From assembly GCA_944389885.1 (NCBI GenBank), contig CALXNZ010000001.1, positions 209,233 through 273,232 of the forward strand: 64,000 nucleotides of DNA. Reading direction: 5' to 3'. This DNA comes from an uncultured Opitutales bacterium. GTDB lineage: Bacteria; Verrucomicrobiota; Verrucomicrobiia; Opitutales; Intestinicryptomonadaceae. The position numbers were made by a program, and so were the translations under genes. The notes under the pieces were generated by a model. It did not search any database. It was not told the origin of the DNA and saw only the letters and a list, made by a program, of their open reading frames with translations. Shown here one piece after another: positions 45,784-55,900 of the stretch (its first letter is position 1; every line of letters starts with the position of its first letter).

Positions 45784-46623
45784 CTATTTTGATGCGTTTT
45801 CTATAGGCACAAGAACTGCGACCTCACGCAAAGAAGAAAGTTCCCCGCTTAGAAGAACCATTCCGGATTTAAACACGCCGTCGCTGTCGAGGGAAAGCGT
45901 TTTTACCTCTCCTATGAGAAGTCCATCTGGGAAAGTTCCTGCGAGAGACGAAGTCCAAAGCCTCAAAGGTCTCCCGTTGGAATACGCGCTCACATCTATG
46001 GGAACATCTGTCACTTCCCCGCAGGCCTCATGGAATGTCACCGCCCCTGCCCCCTGATATATCACGGGGCGATTCTCACCTTCGATATAGGCGGCCATTC
46101 TAAATTTGCTGCTGCTCACAAGCTCCACAACCGACGTATACGCCCCCACCTTTGAAATTCTGCCCACCACACCTCCAGATGAAATTACGGCGCAACCTTC
46201 CTTTATGCCGTGGGCCGACCCCTTTCTAATCACCATAATTTGCCACCATGCGGAAATATCCCTGCGGGCGACACGCGCAACCTCCATTCGATACTTGTCG
46301 TAAGACGGTATCCTAAAAAAGTTTTCGTATCTTGCCAATTTCTCGCGGAGAACGCTGTTTTCCATATTTTTTAATTGATATGACGCATTCAACCTCGCCA
46401 GATCACGCCCTGCCTCAAGAAGAGCTTTTTTAGAGTTTGAATTCAGAGCCCAATACTTTTCCAAATCTCCAAGGGCGGCCGGAAGCACGTCTATCGGCGC
46501 GCGAAATTCGTCGAATATTCCGCTTCCGGCCTTCCGAAGCCACGGCGGAAGAAACACACACGCAATAAACAATGCCGCAAATATAGCGGCATTTCGCACG
46601 GCTCTGGATTTGCGTCTTGTCAA
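45784..46623 (-). CDS. mreC: Rod shape-determining protein MreC
   Basis: 279 residues from a TTG start with GGGGA upstream. A short basic N-terminus, one membrane helix (NAAIFAALFIACVFLPPWL), a coiled coil (SYQLKNMENSVLREKL), then the periplasmic beta domain with VISSGGVVGRISKVGAYTSVVELVS and PDGLLIGEV. MreC scaffolds the elongation complex outside the membrane and binds PBP2. It lies 18 bases after mreB. Confidence 0.92.
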   Translation of the reverse strand: MTRRKSRAVRNAAIFAALFIACVFLPPWLRKAGSGIFDEFRAPIDVLPAALGDLEKYWALNSNSKKALLEAGRDLARLNASYQLKNMENSVLREKLARYENFFRIPSYDKYRMEVARVARRDISAWWQIMVIRKGSAHGIKEGCAVISSGGVVGRISKVGAYTSVVELVSSSKFRMAAYIEGENRPVIYQGAGAVTFHEACGEVTDVPIDVSAYSNGRPLRLWTSSLAGTFPDGLLIGEVKTLSLDSDGVFKSGMVLLSGELSSLREVAVLVPIENASK

Positions 46624-46641
46624 TGCCGCAAATCCCCGATT

Positions 46642-47655
46642 TTAGGCGTTTTCATTCGCCCAGAAGGAATAGTCCTCGAGAACCGCTCCCGTTCCGTTTA
46701 CGACAGCCCGCAATGGGTCGTCCGCCACAAAGCATGGCAAGCCAGTGACGTCGCTTATCCGCAAATTGAGATTCCTCATGAGGGCGCCTCCGCCCGCCAG
46801 CACAATGCCGCGATCGACAAGATCGGCCGCAAGCTCCGGCGGACACTGTTCCAAGGCTTCGTGTATGACGTCGGTAATGGCTTTAAAAGCATCAGCGAGG
46901 GCTTCCCTTATCTCCTGCGAGGTCACCATCAATGTCTTGGGCAATCCGGCTACGGCGTCGCGCCCCTTGACCTCAAATGTCAATTCCTGGTCGAGAGGGA
47001 AAGCAGATCCCACCCGAATCTTTATTTCCTCCGCCGTCCTCTCTCCGACTATGAGATTGTAAGCGCGCTTCATATACTGGGCGATGCAGTTGTCGAAGGC
47101 GTCTCCGCCGACTTTTACGCTCTTGGAATATACGACATTTGAAAGGGATATGAGAGCTATTTCCGTAGTGCCCCCGCCTATATCCACAATCATGCTCGCC
47201 GTAGGCTCCGATATTGGCAGGCCCACGCCGATTGCGGCCATAAGAGGCTCGTCCATCAGGCACACACTGCGGGCTCCCGCATGTATTGCAGATTCTTTTA
47301 CAGCCCTGCGCTCGACTTCCGTTATTCCCGAAGGCACTGCAACCACGACTCGCGGCTGCATAAATTTCCATTGTTTTGCGGCTTTTTCTATAAAATACCG
47401 CAACATTATTTCCGTAATTTCAAAATCCGCTATGACTCCGGATTTCATTGGGCGTATGGCGGTTATATTGCCCGGCGTTTTTCCGAGCATTCGCTTTGCT
47501 TTTTCGCCCACGGCGACCACTTTTTTGGAATTGTTGTAAACCGCAACCACGCTGGGCTCGCTCATAATCACCCCAGAATCCTTGGCGTAAACGAGCGTAT
47601 TCGCCGTACCCAAATCGATACCGATATCGTTAGATAAGATTTCCTTTATTCCCAT
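46642..47655 (-). CDS. mreB: Rod shape-determining protein MreB
   Basis: A 337-residue bacterial actin. Phosphate loops IGIDLGTANTLVY and MIVDIGGGTTEIALISL, the block LMDEPLMAAIGVGLPI and the adenosine loop GIVLAGGGALMRNL are clear. MreB filaments direct lateral wall growth. First gene of the mre operon, facing dsbD across a gap of about 140 bases in which the coding-strand promoter could not be fixed. Confidence 0.97.
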   Translation of the reverse strand: MGIKEILSNDIGIDLGTANTLVYAKDSGVIMSEPSVVAVYNNSKKVVAVGEKAKRMLGKTPGNITAIRPMKSGVIADFEITEIMLRYFIEKAAKQWKFMQPRVVVAVPSGITEVERRAVKESAIHAGARSVCLMDEPLMAAIGVGLPISEPTASMIVDIGGGTTEIALISLSNVVYSKSVKVGGDAFDNCIAQYMKRAYNLIVGERTAEEIKIRVGSAFPLDQELTFEVKGRDAVAGLPKTLMVTSQEIREALADAFKAITDVIHEALEQCPPELAADLVDRGIVLAGGGALMRNLNLRISDVTGLPCFVADDPLRAVVNGTGAVLEDYSFWANENA

Positions 47656-47794
47656 AAGTTAGCGTCCCCGCAAGACTTGTTCAAGTTGATTACAAAATGA
47701 TTGCACCTTTGACAGTTTCAATCAAGATGAATTTGTCGATTTAAAGAATCGTCATTATTTGTTCGGTTGTCAACATATTAAAGCTCAAAAGCCA

Positions 47795-49504
47795 ATGTTA
47801 AAAAGACTTTTTCTATTATTATTTGTGATTGCGACGGCTATATCACACGCCGCTCCATCGGTAAAATTTACGATTTCTTCAGACAAGGCCGAACTCGTAC
47901 CGTCGGAAGAGTTTGCCATTAAGGCAACTTTTGAAATACCCGAGGGTGAACACATATATGGGAAAGACGTACCGGAAGCTTTAGGTTCTCCTACAAAAAT
48001 TAGACTTCATTTACCCAAGGGGTTCAAAGTTTTAAGAGAGACTTGGCCAACGACACAAAAGTATGAATTTATGGGTGAATCTTATAGCGGATACGCAAAG
48101 TCCGCCGCTATTATTTTTTCAATAAAGGCCCCGCCGTACTCCGAAGGCGGCGAACCTCTCGCTATAAAAGCCGATGCGGAATGGCTCTCTTGCGGGGAAC
48201 TTTGCGTTCCGGGAAAGGGCGAATCCGAAATAAAAATATCCATTGCTCCCGGCGGCGACAAAAACGCCGATTTAGCAACATACGGCTCCTCAAAAAGCTA
48301 CGGAAATATCGGTTTTATTATAGGAGCCTTCATAGGAGGTTTGATTCTCAACCTTATGCCCTGCGTATTTCCTGTCATAGGGTTAAAAATAATGTCCTTT
48401 GCCTCGTCGGCATCAAAAGGCCGCGCTGAAAACATTATAGGAGCGATATTCTACACGGCGGGAATATTGGCTACATTTCTCGCCCTCGGCGGGATTCTCG
48501 TGCTACTGCGCGGCATGGGAAAGGAAATGGGCTGGGGATTTCAACTGCAAAACCCAAGCTTTACCGGATTGATGGCTCTATTGTTTTTCGCAATGGCCAT
48601 AAGTTTTCTTGGAGCTTTTGAAATAGGCGCAGGATTTGCCGGCAAAACGGCGTCCTTAACGGGCAAAGGACGCCTTAAAAAGCATGCCGGAGCTTTCGCA
48701 TCGGGAGTTATAGCGGTATTGGTAGCCAGCCCATGCACTGCGCCGTTTATGGGTTCCGCATTGGGCGCGGCCCTTGCGACCGGCGCGTCGGCGACCCTCA
48801 CCATGGGAATATTCGCGGCTCTCGGGCTCGGAATGGCAAGCCCTTACCTGACGCTTTCGGCAATCCCAGCCTTATCAAAACTCATGCCGCGACCGGGAAA
48901 CTGGATGATTGTCCTGCAAAGAATACTCTCCATTCCCCTGTTTGCTACGGTAGCGTGGCTGGCTTGGGTTTACATGAACCAGACGCGCCATATACAATTT
49001 CTCATAGGAGCTCTCATTATATTGTCGGTGGGGCTGAGGCTCTTTGGGAAAATGACAATGCCGCACCGCGAAAAATCAACAAGAATATTAGGCAGACTCG
49101 TATGTGTTGTAGCCATAACCCTATCTGCAATAATGGTCTGCCTGCCCAATACGGCGGAATCGGAAGTTTCCAACGACGCATGGAGCAAACAAAGAGTGGA
49201 ATCTCTGTTGGCCGAGGGGAAAATAGTATATGTGGATTTCACCGCAGACTGGTGTCTTACATGCGCCTACAATAAACGAATCCTCGACTCAGAGGAAATC
49301 CGCGACGCGTTCAAATCCAAAAATGTAGCGGTTTTAGTCGGCGACTGGACAAATAGGAATCCCGAAATTGCCCGCGAACTCGAAAAATTCGGACGCGCCG
49401 GCGTGCCTTTAAATTTGGTATATTTTCCAAAATCGCCAACCACCCCAAAGGTGCTGCCCGCAATTTTGACAAAGTCGATAATATTGAAGGCTGTCGAAGA
49501 ATAA
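47795..49504 (+). CDS. dsbD: Thiol:disulfide interchange protein DsbD
   Basis: About 569 residues. Signal peptide (RLFLLLFVIATAISHA), an N-terminal immunoglobulin-like domain with the Cys pair in WLSCGELCVPG, an eight-helix membrane domain with its two Cys in LMPCVFPVIGLKI and SPCTAPFMGSALG, and a C-terminal thioredoxin domain with CLTC in DFTADWCLTCAYNKRI. It carries electrons from cytoplasmic thioredoxin to periplasmic proteins. The ATG at 47795 gives the signal peptide; an upstream ATG at 47759 adds 12 residues. Confidence 0.93.
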   Translation: MLKRLFLLLFVIATAISHAAPSVKFTISSDKAELVPSEEFAIKATFEIPEGEHIYGKDVPEALGSPTKIRLHLPKGFKVLRETWPTTQKYEFMGESYSGYAKSAAIIFSIKAPPYSEGGEPLAIKADAEWLSCGELCVPGKGESEIKISIAPGGDKNADLATYGSSKSYGNIGFIIGAFIGGLILNLMPCVFPVIGLKIMSFASSASKGRAENIIGAIFYTAGILATFLALGGILVLLRGMGKEMGWGFQLQNPSFTGLMALLFFAMAISFLGAFEIGAGFAGKTASLTGKGRLKKHAGAFASGVIAVLVASPCTAPFMGSALGAALATGASATLTMGIFAALGLGMASPYLTLSAIPALSKLMPRPGNWMIVLQRILSIPLFATVAWLAWVYMNQTRHIQFLIGALIILSVGLRLFGKMTMPHREKSTRILGRLVCVVAITLSAIMVCLPNTAESEVSNDAWSKQRVESLLAEGKIVYVDFTADWCLTCAYNKRILDSEEIRDAFKSKNVAVLVGDWTNRNPEIARELEKFGRAGVPLNLVYFPKSPTTPKVLPAILTKSIILKAVEE

Positions 49505-49658
49505 GTTCTCTAAATAATAATACAATTCTCTTAGGTTAAAAACAGCATTTCACACAGAGAAGAATCGTATTACGCTGGACATGCTGATTCAGCCCATTAG
49601 ACCCATTAGAGGCTTTGAGGGAAAATGCCAGCGGAGATATTTTCATTAGCGGCGGGAA

Positions 49659-49686
49659 TTGACAAATCCAAATAAAAGAACAAAAT
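49659..49686 (+). promoter_or_regulatory. Candidate promoter of the lysA run
   Basis: A perfect TTGACA (49659-49664), 16 bases, then CAAAAT (49681-49686), four of six to consensus, 33 bases before the lysA start. The rest of 49505-49658 shows only a short tandem CCCATTAGA pair; no riboswitch core was recognised. Confidence 0.4.
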
Positions 49687-49719
49687 ACAACTGCATTTTC
49701 AAAATAAGAAAAAGAGCCA

Positions 49720-50973
49720 ATGGACATAGAAAAGACAGGATTTCTCAACTGGAAACTCGCCGACGCCATAGCAAAGAAATACGGAACTCCATGCTATGTT
49801 TACGACGAATCATCGCTTGAAAGGCAGGCTAAAGCCGCATTGTCATTTCCAAACGCCTTTGGATTAACCGTGCGGTACGCGATGAAAGCGGCCTCAAACG
49901 CGCGCATACTGAAACTTTTCGACAAGCTCGGCCTGCACATAGACGCCTCGAGCGGATATGAAGTTAAGCGTGCAATGCTTGCTGGAATAGCGCCCCAAAA
50001 GATATCACTGTCCTCTCAACAGCTTCCCGATGATCTTGGAAAACTCGTAAAATTGGGCATACACTACAACGCATGCTCCCTGCTTCAACTTGAAGAATAC
50101 GGAAAAATAGCCCCGAATACGGAAGTGGGAGTGAGAATAAATCCTGGCCTCGGCTCCGGCGGCACAAACCGCACAAACGTCGGGGGTCCAGCATCAAGCT
50201 TTGGGATATGGTTCGAATACATACCCCAAATAAAAGAAGTCGCAAAAAAATACGGCCTCAAAATAATCAGAATACATACGCATATCGGCTCGGGGTCGGA
50301 TCCCAAAATATGGCAGAAGGTCGCGGCGATGAGCCTCGATACCGTATCGCAGTTTCCGGACGCCAACACTCTTGATATGGGCGGCGGATTTAAGGTCGGA
50401 AGAATGTCCTACGAAAAATCAACGGATTTGAAGAAAATAGGAGCCCCCGTAGCCAGGCTCGTAAAAGACTTCGCAAAGAAGACCGGGCGCAAAATCCACT
50501 TTGAAATAGAGCCCGGAACATTCCTGCTGGCAAACTGCGCCTGTGTTCTTTCATCGGTAAAAGACATCTGTAATACCGGCAAGAAAGGATATTCTTTTAT
50601 AAAGACCGATTCCGGAATGACTGATATCCTCAGACCGTCAATTTACGGGGCCCAACACCCCATATCTATTTTAAAAAAGAAATCCACGCGCATGCGAGAG
50701 AACTATATAGTCGTGGGCCACTGCTGCGAAAGCGGAGACATACTCACCCCCGCCCCCGCAGATCCGGAAGCCCTCTTGCCGCGCAAGTTGGAGAAGGCCG
50801 ATATTGGAGACTATTGCGTAATCGGCGGGGCCGGGGCATATTGTAGCGCCATGAGCACGTCGAATTACAATTCCTACCCTGCGTCGCCGGAAGTATTGCT
50901 GAAAAAGAGCGGCGTAATTTCGCTCATACGCAAGCGACAGACGCTTGAGCAGATATTGGAAAACGAGATGTAA
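49720..50973 (+). CDS. lysA: Diaminopimelate decarboxylase
   Basis: A 417-residue fold-type III PLP enzyme that converts meso-diaminopimelate to lysine. The PLP lysine lies in VRYAMKAASN; other blocks are HTHIGSGSDP, LDMGGGFKVG, the catalytic-Cys region VGHCCESGDILTP and IGGAGAYCSAMSTSNYNSYP. The usual EPGR block reads EPGTFLLAN, a variant seen in a LysA subgroup. It leads a closely packed plus-strand run of seven genes. Confidence 0.92.
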   Translation: MDIEKTGFLNWKLADAIAKKYGTPCYVYDESSLERQAKAALSFPNAFGLTVRYAMKAASNARILKLFDKLGLHIDASSGYEVKRAMLAGIAPQKISLSSQQLPDDLGKLVKLGIHYNACSLLQLEEYGKIAPNTEVGVRINPGLGSGGTNRTNVGGPASSFGIWFEYIPQIKEVAKKYGLKIIRIHTHIGSGSDPKIWQKVAAMSLDTVSQFPDANTLDMGGGFKVGRMSYEKSTDLKKIGAPVARLVKDFAKKTGRKIHFEIEPGTFLLANCACVLSSVKDICNTGKKGYSFIKTDSGMTDILRPSIYGAQHPISILKKKSTRMRENYIVVGHCCESGDILTPAPADPEALLPRKLEKADIGDYCVIGGAGAYCSAMSTSNYNSYPASPEVLLKKSGVISLIRKRQTLEQILENEM

Positions 50974-50975
50974 TT

Positions 50976-51383
50976 ATGATTTCAGCTTCAACATCTATAA
51001 ACGTGAGATTTGCCGAGACCGACGCCATGGGCGTAGTGTACCACGCAAATTATCTGCCCTGGTGCGAGTGTGCCAGAATAAAACTTCTCGAAAGTTTCGG
51101 GGCGAATTACGCGGACATGTACACGGCGGGAATTCATTTGCCGGTGGTGGAGGAGTGCCTAAAGTATAAATCTCCCGCAAAATTCGGGGACTCCGTGACT
51201 ATTGTTGCCCAAATAAGGCAAAAACCGTTCGCCAGAATTAAAGTGGAATACGAGATAAAAGTCGGCGAACGCATAGCCGCCACTGGATACACAGTTCACG
51301 TGTTCGTCAACAATGACGGACACCCTATCAAACCTCCACGAGATTTTATGGAAAAACTTTTATCCTTTTTCGACGGGGAATGA
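50976..51383 (+). CDS. YbgC-type acyl-CoA thioesterase
   Basis: A 135-residue hot-dog-fold protein. The signature VRFAETDAMGVVYHANYLPWCE carries the catalytic Asp of the 4-hydroxybenzoyl-CoA thioesterase / YbgC group. YbgC usually sits with tol-pal genes, which are absent here. It starts two bases after lysA and overlaps the next gene by four. Natural substrate unknown. Confidence 0.88.
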   Translation: MISASTSINVRFAETDAMGVVYHANYLPWCECARIKLLESFGANYADMYTAGIHLPVVEECLKYKSPAKFGDSVTIVAQIRQKPFARIKVEYEIKVGERIAATGYTVHVFVNNDGHPIKPPRDFMEKLLSFFDGE

Positions 51384-52918
51384 ATGCAGCGTTTAAATTC
51401 GCCTATATTATACTCTTAGCCTGCGTTTTGATATTCGCGTTCTCAGCGAGGCTGGAGAACGCCTCTCTGCGCCTTCCCCACGCAGACGAATCCGAACAGG
51501 CCACCACAGCCTTAAAGCTCCTCGATGGGAAAGGATATAAATATAATCCCGACGGCCCCCACGGCCCCACTCTATACTATTACAGCCTCGCTAAAAAAAT
51601 CTGCACCGGCAGCGAAAATCCCGACATTGCAGGAATGCGAAAAGACATGCTCTTTTTCACAATACTGCTTATGTGCTCATATCTTCTATGCTCTCCAATG
51701 CTCGGAAGATTCGCGGCATGGGCGGCATGCGGATTTCTGGGACTATCGGGTATAGCCGTCATATATTCGGTCTATTACGTCCAGGAAACAATATTTGCCC
51801 TCGCCATATTTTTGACCGCCACAAGCCTCTGGAGCTTCATTTTAAAACCATCGGTTCGCTCGGCAATCCTTCTTGGCCTATGCGCGGGATTCGCCCAAGC
51901 AACAAAGGAAACTACCGTCATAATGTTCGCGGGAATGTTTGCGGCTCTGGTTCTTTTGGCTGTCTTTGCGGGAAAGAGCAGTTTGGAAAAAATCCCATCG
52001 CTTAAGAAGTCTCTATTGTACTTGGGCGCCGCTATTGCAGGATTCGCCTTGGTATTCGCGGTGTTTTATTCGTCTTTTGGGAGTAATCCGAGGGGAATAC
52101 TCGACGCAGTGCAATGCTATGTACACTTTTTAGGGAAGTCGCAATCGGAAGCCCACAGCGCCCCATTTTACTACTATTTTGCTTTGCTAACCACTCAAAA
52201 ATGCGAAGGCGTAAGATTCGGAGAATGGGCCTTTACGGCAACGTTTATTTTCGGATTCATATGCGCTTGGCTCGGCCTTAAAAAGCGCCGCGACACCCGG
52301 GCATGCTACGCAGTTTTTCTCGGGTTGTCGTCAATATTTTCCATACTCTTGCTAAGCGCCATACCATACAAGACGCCATGGCTGCTTTTGCCTGTAGTAG
52401 GGCTTATGTGCCCGGTATCCGGATACGGTCTGCAATTTGCCGCAGGATATAAAAATATTTTTATAAGAATCGCGGTTTTATTGACAATATGTATTCTGGC
52501 GCACTTCCAAATCGGCGCGGACATGAAATCCTCTCTGCGCTACCATTCCGACCCGCGCAATCCGTATTTATATTCGCACACGGTGCCAGATTTTGCGAAT
52601 CTTGCCGCAAGGATATCCCAGTGCGTTAAATTTTCCGACTACAAAACAGACATTCCAATAGCCGTAATCACGCAAAACTCACCCTGGCCCCTCCCTTACT
52701 ACACCCGGGAGCTCCGCAATGCCGGATATTGGAATTTTTCTCCCCAGAATCTTGGAATTTTTGACGTCGTAATTATAGACGGCGCCTCGGAACAGCTTGT
52801 AAAGCCGCAACTCGACGACTCCCTCTACGAGATTGAATATTTTGGGCTGAGAGAGAATCTACCACTGACTGTCCGCATAAAGAAAGAACTCTTCAACAAA
52901 ATAGTATCCGATGAATAA
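51380..52918 (+). CDS. Agl23/TIGR03663-type membrane glycosyltransferase
   Basis: A 512-residue protein with about 11 membrane helices. The first periplasmic loop has the acidic pair HADESEQATTALKLL and then GPHGPTLYYYS, characteristic of the TIGR03663 family of GT-C-fold, lipid-linked-sugar-using enzymes related to PMT/ArnT. The soluble C-terminal part is short. The start ATGA overlaps the previous stop. It probably modifies an envelope component, and its AsmA neighbour fits that. Acceptor unknown. Confidence 0.75.
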   Translation: MNAAFKFAYIILLACVLIFAFSARLENASLRLPHADESEQATTALKLLDGKGYKYNPDGPHGPTLYYYSLAKKICTGSENPDIAGMRKDMLFFTILLMCSYLLCSPMLGRFAAWAACGFLGLSGIAVIYSVYYVQETIFALAIFLTATSLWSFILKPSVRSAILLGLCAGFAQATKETTVIMFAGMFAALVLLAVFAGKSSLEKIPSLKKSLLYLGAAIAGFALVFAVFYSSFGSNPRGILDAVQCYVHFLGKSQSEAHSAPFYYYFALLTTQKCEGVRFGEWAFTATFIFGFICAWLGLKKRRDTRACYAVFLGLSSIFSILLLSAIPYKTPWLLLPVVGLMCPVSGYGLQFAAGYKNIFIRIAVLLTICILAHFQIGADMKSSLRYHSDPRNPYLYSHTVPDFANLAARISQCVKFSDYKTDIPIAVITQNSPWPLPYYTRELRNAGYWNFSPQNLGIFDVVIIDGASEQLVKPQLDDSLYEIEYFGLRENLPLTVRIKKELFNKIVSDE

Positions 52919-55900
52919 ATTCATAAAAATATCGATAGCTATAATCGCATGTATTTTGGCGATTCTCGCGGGAGCAATCATATTCGCGACTAACAGCGCG
53001 TGGCTACAGACAAAAGTGGCAAACGACCTCGCAAAATCGTACGGCATGCGGCTTGAATATTTTCTGGCAGGGTTGGGGAATGCCAAAGCCAAGAACGTAA
53101 ATATAGAACTCGCCGACGGCACAGCCGTAAACGTCGGCTCCGCGGAGATAGAATTTTCCGTATTTCAGCTGCTTTCCAAAAACATAGACATATCCTCTAT
53201 AAAAGTGGCCAATCTCGTCGTTAGAATGCCCAAAAACCAGGCAGATAAAACCGCTGAAAAGAAATATGCTTCCGATAAAGCCACCCCCCAATCAGAATCT
53301 TCGGGGACTCCCCCGCCCGCCAACGCCAAAACTGTCCAGGGCGAAAAATCCACGGAAGACATACAATGGAATTTGTCAATAGATTCAGCCGATATATCCG
53401 CTTCAATTATTGCCGGCAACGGGGACACTCTTGATTTGTCCCTAAAATCCTCCGACATAAAAATATTAAAAGGCATAAATCCCGAATCCGGAAAAATCGA
53501 AACTATATGCTCGATAAAGTCGAAAAACTTCCAAAGAAAGTTTCTTCTTGAAGCCGCATTGTCTTCAAAGGCGGCTGGCAAAACAAAAGTAAACGCGCTA
53601 AAGCTTGCGCTGTCCTCCGAGGATATAAGGATACTTCAAGCCGCTGCAGACTTCTCGAACAAATTCGAGAGCGCCGCATTCAAGATAAGCATAGAAGCGG
53701 ACAATTCTCAAATAGAGCCTTTCCTCTTAGGCAAAATAAAACTTCCGAAATTCAAATCGAAACTTTATTCAAAGGGAAGCTTTAGCGACTTCGGCAAGAA
53801 CCTTAATGCCGAAGTCTCGACAAAGAATACAATTTCCGGACTCGAAGTTTTGTCGCCTGAATTGAAGGGAATTGGAGAATTGGGAATTGACGCCGAAATA
53901 AACGCTAAACTCAATAAAAACGACGCCTCATTTTCCAAACTTGGCGTATATATTATACAAAACGGGAAAAATCTTGTCAGCGCCAAGGGATTGAAGGAAT
54001 TTTCGATTTCCCTAAACGGCTCGACAAAAGTCCCCTCCGGAGAGCTTGCTGAAATTTCCATAAACGGACTTTCCCCGAAATCTATAAACCCGTTCCTCTC
54101 CGGGACAACGCTTACTTTCGACGATATATACGCGGCGTTCAAACTGTCGTGCGACGATTCCGGAATACTATACTTAAACACCGCGCGCAAAATCGCAGTA
54201 AACAATTTCGGGGTTGAGAAATCAAAAGATACCCTCATAGAGGGATTGAGTTTTTCCACGGCTTTTTCCGCCGACTTCCAGCCAACCGGAGACTTCGGGG
54301 GCAAAATAGACATAAGCACCGCCGACAAGGAAAACGTAGAGCTGTCCATCTCCGCGAGGAAGTCCTCCGAAATGATTACCGCGAAAGCATCGGCACGCGG
54401 GGCAATCAAACCCATCTTGCAGAAGGTAAAATCCGCTTCATCAATAAACCTCCCCGACATGCGCATAAAGTCGGAAATGGACGCGTCGTACTCTAACGGC
54501 ACGGCGAACTTGTCTAAAATAGAGGCATGCGTCTATTCCGGAGGCGCGGAAGCACCCATATTGAAAATCTTTTCGAGCGGGTTTAAATACACGGCTGCAG
54601 ACGGCAAGATAGAAAGCCAATCGAGCGAACTTGCGAGCATAGAATCCAAAGACGTTCCGTTCGCGATTTTCAAACCTTTCACGGCGGGATTCGACGCTGA
54701 AAAACTCTCACTATCCGGCAAGATATTGCAACCGTCCAAAGGCTCCTACTCGTTCAACGGTTCTATATCCGTTTCAAACGCCTATTATAAGAATGGAGCG
54801 GAATCGCTAATCAGCGATATAGACGCGAGTTCCGACGTGGAAATTCTATTCGACGGCAAAAAAATTTCGGCTGCCCTGAAAAAAGCGAATGTCGGTTCAA
54901 TGAAATCCTCCTTCGTATATGGGGACGCCCAAGCGGAAGCGGAAATTTCACCGTTCAAATTCTGCTCGGCTTCCACAAAACTTTCTATAACGCTTGCCCA
55001 GCTCTTAAATCAACCGGTATTGACGCCTTTCAATAACATCATGCGCGGAGCGGCGGATATAGACGCCAAAATACTCCCCGGTTCAGTTGAATCCACAATA
55101 TCGGCCACGAACATAGCCCTGCGAAGCACAGGCGGAACCGTCGATAAACTCGACGCTCAACTATCCGCTACATATCCCCAAGATTTCTCGGCGTTCGACG
55201 CCGCAGTAAAAATCGCCTTGAAGGGAATATACGGAGACACCTCCGCAAACATGAAAGTTTCCTATGGCAAGGACATATCCGCCACCTTGAACGCTGAATC
55301 AATAGCCGTCGAAGACATTCTCACGCTGAGCCAGGCATTCAAGAATCCCACTTATGCCGAAAGCGAGCCGGAAGGAGGCGAAGATAACGCTAATAAAAAG
55401 AAGATAGTGCGGCCGCAAGAGGCCGAAACCGCATCGGCGCGCGACAATTTGAAAGTTTTGCAAAGAGCCGATACCATAGCAAAAAAAGACTCCAAAGCTT
55501 TCTGGGACACGGGGAGAAAAATATATGTCGCCGCCGATATAGCAAAAATTCTAAAGGGCTCGGAAGTTTTTGCGGAAAACGCCAATATGAAATTTCTGGC
55601 GGAGCCGTCTTTGCTTAGCCTTGAAAAATTGTCCTTAAAGCTCGCCGGAGCGCCCGTCGATATAAAAGCCGGAATAAGTTTCGACGCGAATGCTGATATT
55701 CCCTACTTGATAAAGGACGCAACGGCAACCATGAAGGGCTTTGAAGTGTCGTCCCTTTTCAACAACTCGCAGAGGCCGCCGATGACGGGTCTATTCAGCG
55801 CAACAGCGACATTCGAGGGCAGCGGGAACAATGCCGAACACCTGCTGAAATACATCACAGGCTCCGCAAAGCTGTCGGCTAAGAACGGCATTCTTCATGT

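Noticed and set aside
49505..49719. Lysine riboswitch ahead of lysA
   Set aside because: A GAGGGAAAATGCC stretch is loosely reminiscent, but the ordered stems and conserved core could not be assembled, and a promoter-like pair lies too close to the gene.
53765..54502. Long minus-strand open frame inside the AsmA-like gene
   Set aside because: It is a shadow of the biased Ser/Lys codon use of the real gene; several similar frames occur along the same gene.
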